A stretch of 64,000 nt of DNA from Constrictibacter sp. MBR-5 (GTDB lineage: Bacteria; Pseudomonadota; Alphaproteobacteria; JAJUGE01). Within the stretch, counting starts at the first letter, position 1; each line of letters starts with the position of its first letter. The notes below the pieces were generated by a model that saw nothing but the letters and a program-made list of their open reading frames with translations, searched no databases and was not told the origin of the DNA. The stretch lies in NCBI RefSeq assembly GCF_040549485.1, contig NZ_JBEPTK010000009.1, forward strand, positions 124,001-188,000. Reading direction: 5' to 3'. The position numbers and the translations under genes are program-made. Shown piece after piece: positions 17,404-26,216 of the stretch.

Positions 17404-18939
17404 TCACGCACGGCGCTGCTCCACCATCCTCTTCCCCAGTTCGAGGGCGTTGCGGATCGTGGCCGCGATGACCTGCTTCGGTCGTCCCTGGAACCGGTGC
17501 TCCTCCGCGATCGGCTCGCGTCCCCTGACCGCCGCGCCGATATGGACGAGGCCGGCGGGCTTGCCTTGGTCCGGGCCGGGTCCCGCCACCCCGGTGATCG
17601 ACAGCGCCAACCGGGCGCCGGGCGCCCGCTCCAGCGCCCCCGCCGCCATCTGCCGCGCGACCTCCGGATCGTAAGGGGTCTTCTCGCGGATCAGGGATGC
17701 CGACACGCCCAAGGCGTCGCTCTTGAGGGACGAGCAATAGGTGACGAAGCTGCCTTCGAGCACGCCGGAACTGCCAGGCGCGGCGGCGACGCACGCCGCC
17801 AGCAGACCGGCGGTGCAGGATTCCGCCGTGACCATGCGCATGTCGGCGGCCTCGAGTGCCCTGGCGAGCTGGTTCGCCTGATCCTGGAGATCGCCGGAAA
17901 AGCTGGAATGCGCCTCGTCCGCCTTCATCACGGCAGGGCGGAAGAGCCGGGCGTCGAGCAGGTCGAGCGCGTCGAAACGCTCCGCCGCCGGATGGCCGAG
18001 CCGGATCGGATTGAGCCGCTTGTGCCACGTCGTCCGCAGGCGGCGCAGGACGGCCTCGACGGCGGAGCGCGCCCGCTCGTCCGCGCCGATGTCCAGGCTT
18101 GCCACCAGTTCGTCGCGGCCCAGACCGGGGTTGCGGACGAGCGTCTCCATCAGCGCGAAAACGGTAACGTCCCACTCGAGGTAGGTGGCGCCGATCTGCG
18201 CCTCGTCGCCCTCGCCGATGCCGAGGCCGTCAGTCGGGTTGGCCCGCCAGGTCCTCTCCGGCACGCCGTAGGCGCGGGCCATCCAGGGGACTTCCCAGGA
18301 TTTCAGCAGGGACTGGATCGGCGCCAAGTCGCCGACGTCGCCGTGGAGCGTCCAGAATCCCGCGCCGAGTTCGGAGAAATTGTCGGTGCTGGCGACGAGG
18401 CCGCCGAACCGGTGCGCCTGATCGTACAGCGTGACCATGCGCAGCCGGGCGCGGACGTTGCCGCGCCTGACCCGGAATGCCTCGGCGTCCCCGGCCGGAA
18501 GCCGCTCGTCGAGGCCACCCAGAGCGCCGACGACGCCGCGATAGGGCTCCGAGAGGTCGAGATGGTGGTGCTCGATGCTCAGGGCGCGGCAGGCCTCGAC
18601 GCCGCGCTCCGTCTCCTCCGGGTTCTGCTCGATCGGCAGGCTGAAGCCGACCACGCGCCATCCCGCCCGCTTCAGCATCGCCGCAGTCAAGGCGCTGTCG
18701 ACGCCGCCCGACATGCCCAGCACGGCCGTCGATACGCCCGCCTGTTCACGATAGGCCGCCATCTCGGCCACCAGCTTTTCCCCGACCGCCTCCAGTTCGT
18801 CGCCTGGCAGGAACAGACCGCGGTCGACCTGCTCGCCCAGGCGGCAGTCGAACCACGGCGTGAGCCCGCCCCGGTTCGACTGCCGGGACAGGTCCAGGAT
18901 TTCAGCCCGAGTTGCCACGGTCGTTTGTCTCCCCTGCAT
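17404..18939 (-). CDS. NAD synthetase fused to NMN deamidase (NadE-PncC)
   Basis: 511 residues in two enzyme domains. Residues about 30-330 are an ammonia-dependent NAD synthetase: PP-loop SGGVDS at 77-82 and the family segment STDNFSELGAGFWTLHGDVGDLAP. Residues about 346-511 are a CinA C-terminal (PncC) domain: VTAESCTAGLLAA at 370, then FVTYCSSLKSDALGV and ITGVAGPGPDQGKPAGLVHIG. PncC turns NMN into nicotinate mononucleotide and NadE closes the route to NAD, so the two ends of the pyridine nucleotide salvage path are joined. A GTG at 18918, with AGGGGAGA upstream, is an alternative start 7 codons later. Confidence 0.88.
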   Translation of the reverse strand: MQGRQTTVATRAEILDLSRQSNRGGLTPWFDCRLGEQVDRGLFLPGDELEAVGEKLVAEMAAYREQAGVSTAVLGMSGGVDSALTAAMLKRAGWRVVGFSLPIEQNPEETERGVEACRALSIEHHHLDLSEPYRGVVGALGGLDERLPAGDAEAFRVRRGNVRARLRMVTLYDQAHRFGGLVASTDNFSELGAGFWTLHGDVGDLAPIQSLLKSWEVPWMARAYGVPERTWRANPTDGLGIGEGDEAQIGATYLEWDVTVFALMETLVRNPGLGRDELVASLDIGADERARSAVEAVLRRLRTTWHKRLNPIRLGHPAAERFDALDLLDARLFRPAVMKADEAHSSFSGDLQDQANQLARALEAADMRMVTAESCTAGLLAACVAAAPGSSGVLEGSFVTYCSSLKSDALGVSASLIREKTPYDPEVARQMAAGALERAPGARLALSITGVAGPGPDQGKPAGLVHIGAAVRGREPIAEEHRFQGRPKQVIAATIRNALELGKRMVEQRRA

Positions 18940-18987
18940 GTCGAGATCTGCCGGGAGGAGACATTTGCGGCACCCTAATGGTTCCGG

Positions 18988-19012
18988 GGAACGAACGCCG
19001 ATCCGCGAGGTT
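18988..19012 (+). promoter_or_regulatory. candidate EcfG-type general-stress promoter
   Basis: GGAAC (18988-18992), 16 bases, then GGTT (19009-19012). The alphaproteobacterial EcfG consensus is GGAAC-N16/17-CGTT, so one base differs. It lies 49 bases before the start of a DUF892 ferritin-like gene, a family often found in that regulon. Confidence 0.45.
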
Positions 19013-19061
19013 GTAGGGGCGAACCACCGCGCGTGGACTTCCGGAAAAGATGGAGACGGCT

Positions 19062-19571
19062 ATGGCTACCGCAGAAGAACGGCTCGTCGAGTGGCTGCGC
19101 GATGCGCATGCGATGGAAGAGCAGGCCGAGAAGATGCTCCGCGACACCGCGAGCCGCATCGAGAACTATCCGGAACTGAAGGCACGGCTGGAAAGCCATG
19201 CGTCGGAGACACACCGCCAGGCGGAACTCCTGGAGGGATGCCTGAAGCGCCGCGGCGCGAGCGCTTCCACCATGAAGGACCTCACAGGCAAGCTCACCGC
19301 GCTGGGGCAAGGGCTGAGCGGCATGTTCGTGACGGACGAAGTGGTGAAGGCCTCCATGGCGAGCTACACCTTCGAGCACATGGAGATCGCCGCATACCGC
19401 TCGCTGATTGCCACCGCGGAGGCGGCGGGCGACCACGAGACGAAGCAGATCTGCCAGCAGATCCTGGCCGAGGAAGAGGCGATGGCATCCTGGATGGGCG
19501 AGAACATCTCGTCCATCACGCGCCGCTACCTGGACCTCGACGCGCAGCACGGCACCACCGCCAAGCACTGA
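19062..19571 (+). CDS. YciE/DUF892 ferritin-like stress protein
   Basis: 169 residues, all helical, of the DUF892 (YciE/YciF) ferritin-like family. EERLVEWLRDAHAMEEQAEKML opens the four-helix bundle, with MEEQ and YTFEHMEIAAYRSL and EEEAMASWM carrying the carboxylates and histidines that could bind a di-iron site. ATG 19062 is used because GGAGA lies 6 bases before it; ATG 19050 would add four residues. The general-stress promoter upstream fits the known stress role of the family. Confidence 0.88.
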   Translation: MATAEERLVEWLRDAHAMEEQAEKMLRDTASRIENYPELKARLESHASETHRQAELLEGCLKRRGASASTMKDLTGKLTALGQGLSGMFVTDEVVKASMASYTFEHMEIAAYRSLIATAEAAGDHETKQICQQILAEEEAMASWMGENISSITRRYLDLDAQHGTTAKH

Positions 19572-19599
19572 GGCGGCAGACGGCGGAGGGGAAGGGTTC

Positions 19600-20718
19600 C
19601 TAAGCGGGCGCCTCCCGCTTCGTCTCGCGACGGATGCGATGCAGGACGAACCCGCGCCGTCCCGTCCTTCCCTCATCCAGGCGGAGCCGGTCGAGAGCTG
19701 CCGCCATGTCCAGAGCCCCAGCTTTCCACCGATCCGCCATGGTGGCGGGCGAGAAATCATACTGTTTCTCGGAGGCGGCATCATGGTCCGCCGACCGGTA
19801 GCTCAAGTGGAGTACGGCCGTGCCGGAGCGCCGCGCGGCGGCCGCGGCCATCTGCAGCCCCGGTTCGCTCAGGCGGTCGGGAGGAACGGCGTCGGCCGCC
19901 TCCCCCAGCAGCCGGCGGAGCCGGTCCTCTCGCTGCAGGCCGGCGAGAGCGGTCTCTGTCTGGTTCGCCAGCAGCAGGTCGAGGCGGCGTTCCTGTGCGC
20001 GGAGGAGCGAGTCCGGACGGCCACCGTCCCGGGCGAACAGATCCACCACGAAGCAGATCAGATCCTCGTCGGGCCGGTCCGTCAAAACGGCATCGACCGG
20101 GGCGTTCGCCGTCAGCGCGCCGTCCCCGAGCAGCCGCCCCTCGATCTCCGTCGGCTCGAACTCCGGCAGGAACCCGCAGCTGGCGAGCAGGTGGTCTGGT
20201 CCGATACGATCGCCGGCGGCGGTGTCGAATGTGACGGCCTCACCGGTAGCGATATCGGTCGCGACCACCGCGACGCTCACGTCGCCGCCGTTGAGCCGGT
20301 CGAAATCCGCCATCCGTTCCAGGGTCGCGCGCAGCGGCGAGAGGTCATAGATCCCCAGTGCGCCGCTGAACAATTCTGGTAGCGGCTTGGGATGGAAGAT
20401 GCCCCGGCGCCCGACGGTGCGTACCTGAAGCGCGCTGAGCCAGTTCGCCATACTCCGCCACGATCCGCCGTAGGATCCGATGCCGTGGAGCGCCGGCAGC
20501 AACGATGGCATTTCGGTCCAGAAGGCGCGCAGCCGGCGCACCCTTTGAGACGGCTCGTTGCCGGCGATCAGCGCGGCATTCACGGCACCGATCGACGAGC
20601 CGGCAATCCTGTCCAGTGGCGTGCCGAACGTCCGGTCCATCCCGGTATAGGCGCCGGCCTCATAGGCGCCGAGCCCGATACCGCCTGCGAGCACCAGAGC
20701 CACCCTCGTGTCCGACAT
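19600..20718 (-). CDS. patatin-like phospholipase
   Basis: 372 residues with the patatin fold. The oxyanion motif GGIGLGAYEAG is at residues 11-21, the nucleophile elbow GSSIG follows, and the catalytic aspartate lies in DGALTANAP, a DGA instead of the usual DGG/DGA. Such proteins are serine-aspartate lipid acyl hydrolases, often secreted effectors or membrane lipid remodelers. ATG 20718 has GAGGAG upstream. The frame begins further upstream but the motif supports this start. No signal peptide is seen. Confidence 0.88.
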   Translation of the reverse strand: MSDTRVALVLAGGIGLGAYEAGAYTGMDRTFGTPLDRIAGSSIGAVNAALIAGNEPSQRVRRLRAFWTEMPSLLPALHGIGSYGGSWRSMANWLSALQVRTVGRRGIFHPKPLPELFSGALGIYDLSPLRATLERMADFDRLNGGDVSVAVVATDIATGEAVTFDTAAGDRIGPDHLLASCGFLPEFEPTEIEGRLLGDGALTANAPVDAVLTDRPDEDLICFVVDLFARDGGRPDSLLRAQERRLDLLLANQTETALAGLQREDRLRRLLGEAADAVPPDRLSEPGLQMAAAAARRSGTAVLHLSYRSADHDAASEKQYDFSPATMADRWKAGALDMAAALDRLRLDEGRTGRRGFVLHRIRRETKREAPA

Positions 20719-21082
20719 CGCTGCTCCTCGCCGCCTCGTATGGTGCGGGCACGCACACATTCCCGAACCGACGGGCCGTCAGGAGCCCGGCGGCTCCCGC
20801 ACATCCGCGGTCAGTCGGTCCTGTAACCGCCCGCCGAGACGCACGTTCCCCCCGATCGGACACGCTCGACCGAACAGGCACGACCGCAGAACAAGGAGGG
20901 ACGAAATCGCGGGCAGGCGGCACACCTTCGCTACAGACGCAGTACAGCCGCACGCGCCATCCCGCGCATATCCGGCCGGAAGGGGTGCGATTCATCCGAG
21001 CCGCACCGGCCCCACCGGTGCAGCAGCAGGAACCGGGAGATCAAAACATTGTTAAGCCGCTAGCCCTTACCTGGAGAGACAG
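20719..21082. other. 364-base intergenic region, divergent control region
   Basis: This gap separates the divergent patatin and epimerase genes. I see two short perfect inverted repeats: GGAGCC with a 4-base loop near 20787, and GCACCGG (21003-21009) with CCGGTGC (21015-21021). GGAGAGA precedes the epimerase ATG. I see no gene or clear promoter. Confidence 0.4.
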
Positions 21083-22096
21083 ATGGCAGTGGTTGATCGC
21101 GACACGGTGGTCGTTGCTGGCGGCGCCGGTTTCATCGGTTCTCACCTGTGCGAACGGTTGGTGGACCGCGGATCGTTCGTTGTCTGTATCGACAACCTGC
21201 ATACCGGCACGTTGCAGAACCTGAGGTCGCTGGACGGCCATCCCAGGTTCTCTTTCGTCCATCACGATGTCACCGCGCCCATCGCCATCTCCGGGCCCGT
21301 CCATCGCATCTTCAATCTGGCGTGCCCGGCTTCGCCGGTGCATTACCAGGAAGACCCGGTCGCCACGTTGCGCACCTGCGTACTGGGTGCGTGCAACCTC
21401 CTCGACCTGGCGAGGACGAAGAAGGCGCGTATCCTGCAGGCCTCGACGAGCGAGGTCTATGGCGACCCCGAAATACACCCCCAGCCGGAACACTATCGCG
21501 GCTGCGTCAACATCACCGGTCCCCGGGCCTGCTACGACGAGGGCAAGCGGGCGGCAGAGACACTCTTCTTCGACTATCAGCGGATGTACGGGCTGGAGAT
21601 CAAGGTGGCCCGCATCTTCAACACCTACGGGCCCCGCATGCTGGAGAACGACGGGCGCGTGGTCTCCAACTTGATCGTCCAGGCACTGCGCGGGGCCCCC
21701 CTCACCATCTACGGCGATGGCTCGCAGACCCGCTCCTTTTGCTATGTCGACGATCTCGTCAATGGGCTCGAGTTGCTCATGGACAGCGCGCCGACGATCA
21801 TGGGGCCGGTCAACCTCGGCAACCCGTCGGAACTCAGCATCGCAAAGACGGCGCGCACGATTCTGGAGATGGTGGGCTCGCCTTCGGACATCGTCCATCG
21901 TCCACTGCCCGTCGACGACCCGCGCCGGCGGCGTCCGGTCATCGACGAGGCGCGCAACCTGCTGGGCTGGTCGCCGCGTATTCCCCTGGAAACCGGCCTG
22001 CGGGCGACGATCGACGATTTCGCCGCCCGCCTGTCCACGGGCAAGCCCTCCAAGCGGCGCGCTCGCGCCGCGGTCGCTCAGGCCTCGATGGCCTGA
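21083..22096 (+). CDS. NAD-dependent UDP-glucuronate decarboxylase-like epimerase
   Basis: 337 residues of the extended SDR family. The NAD motif GGAGFIGSHL is at residues 13-22. ACPASPVHYQEDP, STSEVYGDPEIHPQPE, the NITGPRACYDEGKRAAE segment (Tyr/Lys catalytic pair) and KVARIFNTYGPRM follow UDP-glucuronate decarboxylases (UXS), which make UDP-xylose. The match to this subgroup is strong by eye. It is convergent with the glycan operon on the other strand and probably supplies it with a nucleotide sugar. Confidence 0.9.
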   Translation: MAVVDRDTVVVAGGAGFIGSHLCERLVDRGSFVVCIDNLHTGTLQNLRSLDGHPRFSFVHHDVTAPIAISGPVHRIFNLACPASPVHYQEDPVATLRTCVLGACNLLDLARTKKARILQASTSEVYGDPEIHPQPEHYRGCVNITGPRACYDEGKRAAETLFFDYQRMYGLEIKVARIFNTYGPRMLENDGRVVSNLIVQALRGAPLTIYGDGSQTRSFCYVDDLVNGLELLMDSAPTIMGPVNLGNPSELSIAKTARTILEMVGSPSDIVHRPLPVDDPRRRRPVIDEARNLLGWSPRIPLETGLRATIDDFAARLSTGKPSKRRARAAVAQASMA

Positions 22097-22123
22097 AGCG
22101 ACCCTTCGCCGCGCGGGCGACGC

Positions 22124-22876
22124 CTAGAGCGCGGGGGGCGGATGCCCCGCAGCGGCATGGCTGCGCCGGCACAGGTAGACCTCGCGCTCGGGGTGCGCGA
22201 CGATCTCGAAGCCCGCACTGCGCAGCATCGCCTCGGCCGCGGCGCGGTTCGGAATCCACCAGTTGGTCGGATCGCCCGCGTAGCGATCCTCGACGAAGTA
22301 GAGGCAGGGATAGTCCGGCTGGTCGAAATGCGCCTGTTCGTCGAAATCATAGTCCGGTGCCACCGCGGCCACGGCGTCGGGACCGCGCTGCATCGACTGG
22401 AACAGGAGCAAGTCCCCGACCGCGTGCCGGTGGAGCAGGTCGAGCGCCAGCAGCGGGTGGCGCAGGTGGTACAGCACGCCCATGAAGATGACGAGATCGA
22501 ATTTCTCGCCCAGCTGCGCGACGTCGTAGACGGACATCCGGCGGAACTCGATGTCGTGGCCGAGCACCTCCGCCGCGAAGCGCGCCTGGGCCAGATAGCG
22601 TTCGTCTGAATCCACGGCGACGACCCGGTCGGCGCCGCGCCGCTTCATCTCCATGGCGTAGAAGCCGCCGTTACACCCTATGTCGAGAACGGTGCGGCCC
22701 GTCAGGTCGTCCGGTACGGCGGCGGCGAAGCCGCGCCACTTGAACGCGGGATAGTCGCCGAGGAAATGGTCGGGCGCCGTCGGCACGCCGTGCAGGTCGA
22801 TATTGTGAAACCAGGGCCCGAGGCCCCGCAGACCCGCGACGATCTCCTGCCGGCTCCATTGTCTTTGCGCACGCAC
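22124..22876 (-). CDS. SAM-dependent methyltransferase of glycan cluster
   Basis: 250 residues. The SAM motif is VLDIGCNGGFYAMEMKRRGA, the acidic end of the second strand is VVAVDSDERYL, and FDLVIFMGVLYHLRHPLLALD is motif post-II. The start GPWFHNIDLHGVPTAPDHFLGDYPAFKW and the NWWIPNRAAAEAMLRSAGFE end are characteristic of a family often beside CgeB glycosyltransferases and radical SAM proteins. It is the last gene of the operon, 3 bases after the first CgeB gene. It may methylate a sugar residue. Confidence 0.87.
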   Translation of the reverse strand: MRAQRQWSRQEIVAGLRGLGPWFHNIDLHGVPTAPDHFLGDYPAFKWRGFAAAVPDDLTGRTVLDIGCNGGFYAMEMKRRGADRVVAVDSDERYLAQARFAAEVLGHDIEFRRMSVYDVAQLGEKFDLVIFMGVLYHLRHPLLALDLLHRHAVGDLLLFQSMQRGPDAVAAVAPDYDFDEQAHFDQPDYPCLYFVEDRYAGDPTNWWIPNRAAAEAMLRSAGFEIVAHPEREVYLCRRSHAAAGHPPPAL

Positions 22877-22879
22877 GTC

Positions 22880-23983
22880 TCAACCCACCTTCGCCAGATT
22901 CGAATGCGCCTGCCGCAATGCGGACAGCGCCTCAACCAGCTGGGCGGCCCGGGCCGTGCCCGTGTGCTCGCCCAGCACGATCGCCCGGGCACGCTCAGCC
23001 CGGGCGCGCCGCGCATCGTCGTCGCCGGCTTCGATGACGGCGACGACGTCCGCGGCATCCAGCGCCAGCACGATCGCTTCGCCGTCGGGCAGCAGGTCGG
23101 TCAGGCCATCCCAGACGTCGCTGACGATCGGCGTGCCGCAGGCGGCCGCTTCGAAAAGTCGGACGCTGGGCGACCAGCCGGCGGCGATCATGTCGGCGCG
23201 CGTCACGTTCAGCGTGTGCCGTTGCCGGCCGTAGAAGGCCGCATGCTCGGACGGCGGCAGATGATCGATACGGTCCACGTTCGGCGGCCATGCGATGGCG
23301 TCGGGATATTGCGGGCCGGCGACCACGAAACGGCGGTGCGGCAGGCGCCGCGCCGGCTCGATCAGCAGGCGCTCCAGGGTCGGCTGCCGGTCGTCGCTGT
23401 AGGTCCCGAGATAGCCCAGGTCCCACACCGGCGCGTCGCCCGTCGGCCGGTAGCGCGTCTCGTCCACCGCGCAATAGAGGGCCATCGATCGCCGCGCCCC
23501 GAAGTCGCCGGTGAGGCGCTGCAGGAGCGGCCCGCCCGTGAAGGACAGATACAGGTCCACCGCCGGGATCTGCCGCCGGGCCAGATACTCCTCGTCGCCG
23601 CGGCTCAGCTTCGCCAGGGTCACCGGCGTATCGATGTCGTAGAAGGCGACCGGGCCGCGCGCGGCCTCCAGCACGATGTCGAGCGCCGCGACGCCTTCCG
23701 GCACGTAGGAGCCGAAGATCACCGCATCGGCGTCGGCAATCGCGCCGCGATGCCGCTCCGCCAGTTCCGTCAGGTCGGCATAGAGCCGGAGGTCGCAGAA
23801 ATCCGGATCGGGCAGATCCCTGTTCGCGGCGTACCAGGGCACGTCCCGCTCCAGGAACAGCACGCGGTGGCCCAGCCTCTGCAGTCCGCGGATCAGGGCT
23901 CGGTATGTCGTCGCGTGGCCGTTGCCCCAAGAGGAGGACAGCGATAGGCCGACAATGACGATGTCGATTGGGCGCTGCGTCAT
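22880..23983 (-). CDS. CgeB-like glycosyltransferase (copy 1)
   Basis: 367 residues with GT-B layout. The N-terminus IDIVIVGLSLSSSWGNGHATTYRALIRGL is the donor-independent Rossmann start; the C-terminal lobe has HTLNVTRADMIAAGWSPSVRLFEAAACGTPIVSDVW, the CgeB-type nucleotide-sugar site with a conserved glutamate. It is the third of three related enzymes encoded in tandem and overlaps the next by 4 bases. Acceptor and sugar are unknown. Confidence 0.87.
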   Translation of the reverse strand: MTQRPIDIVIVGLSLSSSWGNGHATTYRALIRGLQRLGHRVLFLERDVPWYAANRDLPDPDFCDLRLYADLTELAERHRGAIADADAVIFGSYVPEGVAALDIVLEAARGPVAFYDIDTPVTLAKLSRGDEEYLARRQIPAVDLYLSFTGGPLLQRLTGDFGARRSMALYCAVDETRYRPTGDAPVWDLGYLGTYSDDRQPTLERLLIEPARRLPHRRFVVAGPQYPDAIAWPPNVDRIDHLPPSEHAAFYGRQRHTLNVTRADMIAAGWSPSVRLFEAAACGTPIVSDVWDGLTDLLPDGEAIVLALDAADVVAVIEAGDDDARRARAERARAIVLGEHTGTARAAQLVEALSALRQAHSNLAKVG

Positions 23984-25071
23984 GCCGCGACCTCCGGCTG
24001 CTTCGCCAAGCGGTCACGCAACAGGCGGTCGACCTGACGGGCGCGCAGCGCATAGGTGTGATCGCGCAGCACGCGCGCGAGCGCCCGGCGGCCGATCGCC
24101 GTCGCCTCCTCGGGCGTCAGGCGCGCCATGATCTCTGCGACGTCCCTGCCGTCGCGGGCGACCAGCACCTCGCGGCCGGGCTCCAGGAACATTTCCAGTC
24201 CCGTCCAGGCGTCGGTGATCAGACACGCCCCGGCGCCCGCCGCCTCGAAGACGCGCGTCGGCGGCGAGAAGCCGGTGCTCGCCATGCTGGCGCGGTTGAT
24301 GTTCAGCACCGCCTTCGGCGTCACGTTGAACGCGTTGTGGTCGCGGCTCGACACGTGGCCGATGTAGCGCACGTTCGCCGGCAGGCCGCGATCCGCCCAG
24401 CCCGAGCCGCCGAGCAGGAACGAGGCCTCGGGCCGCGCCGCCGCCGGCTCCAGGAAGAAGTCTTCGACGCGCGCTTCCCTATCCGGCAGGCGGTTGCCGA
24501 GGAAGGCGAGGTCGGCGTCGAATTTCGGCTCCGGCGGCACCGGGTGGTGGGTGTCGGGGTCGAGCGCGTTGTAGACGGGGATGCAGGCGGCGGCCCCCAG
24601 CGCTTCATAGGCCGACACCACGGGATCGCCGCCGCCATAGGTCAGGACCAGATCGAGGTTCTTCAGCGCCAGCCGCAGCGGATGGTCCGGCTGCGCCTGC
24701 AGGTCGGCCAGCGTCGCCGGCGCGTCGACGTCCCAGAAGATCTTCAGGGCTTCAGGCCGCGCCGCGTCCATCACCGCCGCCAACAGCGCGTCGTCCTCGT
24801 AGCCGACGCCGCTCGCCTTCACCACGACGTCCGCCGAAGCCGCCTCCGCTGCCGCGCGCCGCACGTCCGCCGGGGTGGCCGGATAGACGACGACCCGGCA
24901 CCAGTCCGGCGGATCGATGTCCCGGTTCTGCTGCCGGCCGAAGGCGTCGGGCTCGTAGAAGGTGATCTCGTGGCCGTGGGTCGCGAGCGCGCGCAGCAGG
25001 CCGCGGTAATAGGTCGCCGCGCCGTTCCAGTAGGACGAGAGAATGCTGGAGCCGTAAAAGGCGATCTTCAT
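23980..25071 (-). CDS. CgeB-like glycosyltransferase (copy 2)
   Basis: 363 residues; starts MKIAFYGSSILSSYWNGAATYYRGLL, parallel to copy 1. The C-terminal lobe holds KAVLNINRASMASTGFSPPTRVFEAAGAGACLITDAW. Length and layout match copies 1 and 3, so these arose by duplication. ATG 25071 overlaps the stop of copy 3 by 4 bases; its own stop overlaps copy 1. Probably adds one residue of an oligosaccharide. Confidence 0.87.
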   Translation of the reverse strand: MKIAFYGSSILSSYWNGAATYYRGLLRALATHGHEITFYEPDAFGRQQNRDIDPPDWCRVVVYPATPADVRRAAAEAASADVVVKASGVGYEDDALLAAVMDAARPEALKIFWDVDAPATLADLQAQPDHPLRLALKNLDLVLTYGGGDPVVSAYEALGAAACIPVYNALDPDTHHPVPPEPKFDADLAFLGNRLPDREARVEDFFLEPAAARPEASFLLGGSGWADRGLPANVRYIGHVSSRDHNAFNVTPKAVLNINRASMASTGFSPPTRVFEAAGAGACLITDAWTGLEMFLEPGREVLVARDGRDVAEIMARLTPEEATAIGRRALARVLRDHTYALRARQVDRLLRDRLAKQPEVAA

Positions 25072-26216
25072 TCGGCTGCCTCCTGTTCTCCGGGCAACTG
25101 GCGCCGCACCCGCTCCGTGCCGATGCGCCGCAGCACGGCCAGGAGTTCGTCGACACGGTGCCCGCAGGTATGCCTGGCGCGGATGGTCTCGATGCCGGAG
25201 CGCGACAGCGACGCCGCCAGGTCCGGATCGTTCAGCACCGCCGCGAGTGCGGTCTTCATCGCATCGCCGCTGGCGACCGACAGATAGTCCTGCCCGGTAC
25301 GGAAGAGGTTCTCCGCGTCGGACCAGGGCGCCGAGACCAGCGGGATGCCGCAGGCGAGCGCTTCGAACATGCGGATGGTCGGAATGCCCGGCAGCGATTC
25401 CACATAGGGCCGCCGCGGAACGTGCATGGTGACGCGGTGGGCCGCGAAGGCGGCCGGAACGTCGACATTGGCGATCCAGCCGCCATAGGCGAGGCCGGCG
25501 GCGCGGAGTTGCGCCAGCGCCTCGTCCGGATAGCGAACGCCGCGCACCGTGCCGCTCAGCCCGAGCCGCCGGCAGGGTTCGATCAGGAACGTCTCCAGTT
25601 CGCGGGTCCGCTCGCCGTCGCCCCAATTGCCGATCCAGACGAGATCGCGGCCCGATGCCCGCTCGGCCGACGCGCGCTCCGCCGGAGGCTTGAAGAGCGT
25701 GATGTCCGCGGCTTCGTGCCAGGTGAAGACCTGGTCCGCCCACCCCGCTGCGAGATAGCGCTGGCGCAAGGTGTCGCCGAACGCGAGGATCGCGTCGTAG
25801 TCGGCTAGCAGGAGGTCGGCGATGGAGCGCTCCGCCGACACGGCCCGGTGGTGGGTGTCGTGGAAAAGCAGCGTGAAGTCGCCGCCGCACCGTCGTGCCG
25901 TACCGATCCGCGCGACGAGGCCGGGGTCGGTCCACTCGTGGACCAGGACGACATCCGCCGCCGCAAGCGCCGCTTCATGATCGAAAGCGGCGTCGTATGT
26001 GCGCACGATGAGGTCGGGGAAGGTCTCGCCGAAGCTGTCGGCAGCGGCGGCACCCTGCTCGCGGATAAGGTTGCTGCGGCTCCACCCGTCCTCCGGCTCG
26101 AGGGCCAGCGTCTCGAAGCTTCGGGCGGCCAGTTCGCGGAGGATGCCGCGCAGAAAATGCGCATTGCCGTGATTCCAGTCGGAAATCAGGGAATGCGTGT
26201 AGAGGAGAAAGCGCAT
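25068..26216 (-). CDS. CgeB-like glycosyltransferase (copy 3)
   Basis: 382 residues; starts MRFLLYTHSLISDWNHGNAHFLRGILREL and has HRVTMHVPRRPYVESLPGIPTIRMFEALACGIPLVSAPW in the second lobe. The layout follows copies 1 and 2 but the sequence is more diverged. It abuts the GT4 gene with no gap. The three may act one after another. Confidence 0.86.
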   Translation of the reverse strand: MRFLLYTHSLISDWNHGNAHFLRGILRELAARSFETLALEPEDGWSRSNLIREQGAAAADSFGETFPDLIVRTYDAAFDHEAALAAADVVLVHEWTDPGLVARIGTARRCGGDFTLLFHDTHHRAVSAERSIADLLLADYDAILAFGDTLRQRYLAAGWADQVFTWHEAADITLFKPPAERASAERASGRDLVWIGNWGDGERTRELETFLIEPCRRLGLSGTVRGVRYPDEALAQLRAAGLAYGGWIANVDVPAAFAAHRVTMHVPRRPYVESLPGIPTIRMFEALACGIPLVSAPWSDAENLFRTGQDYLSVASGDAMKTALAAVLNDPDLAASLSRSGIETIRARHTCGHRVDELLAVLRRIGTERVRRQLPGEQEAAE

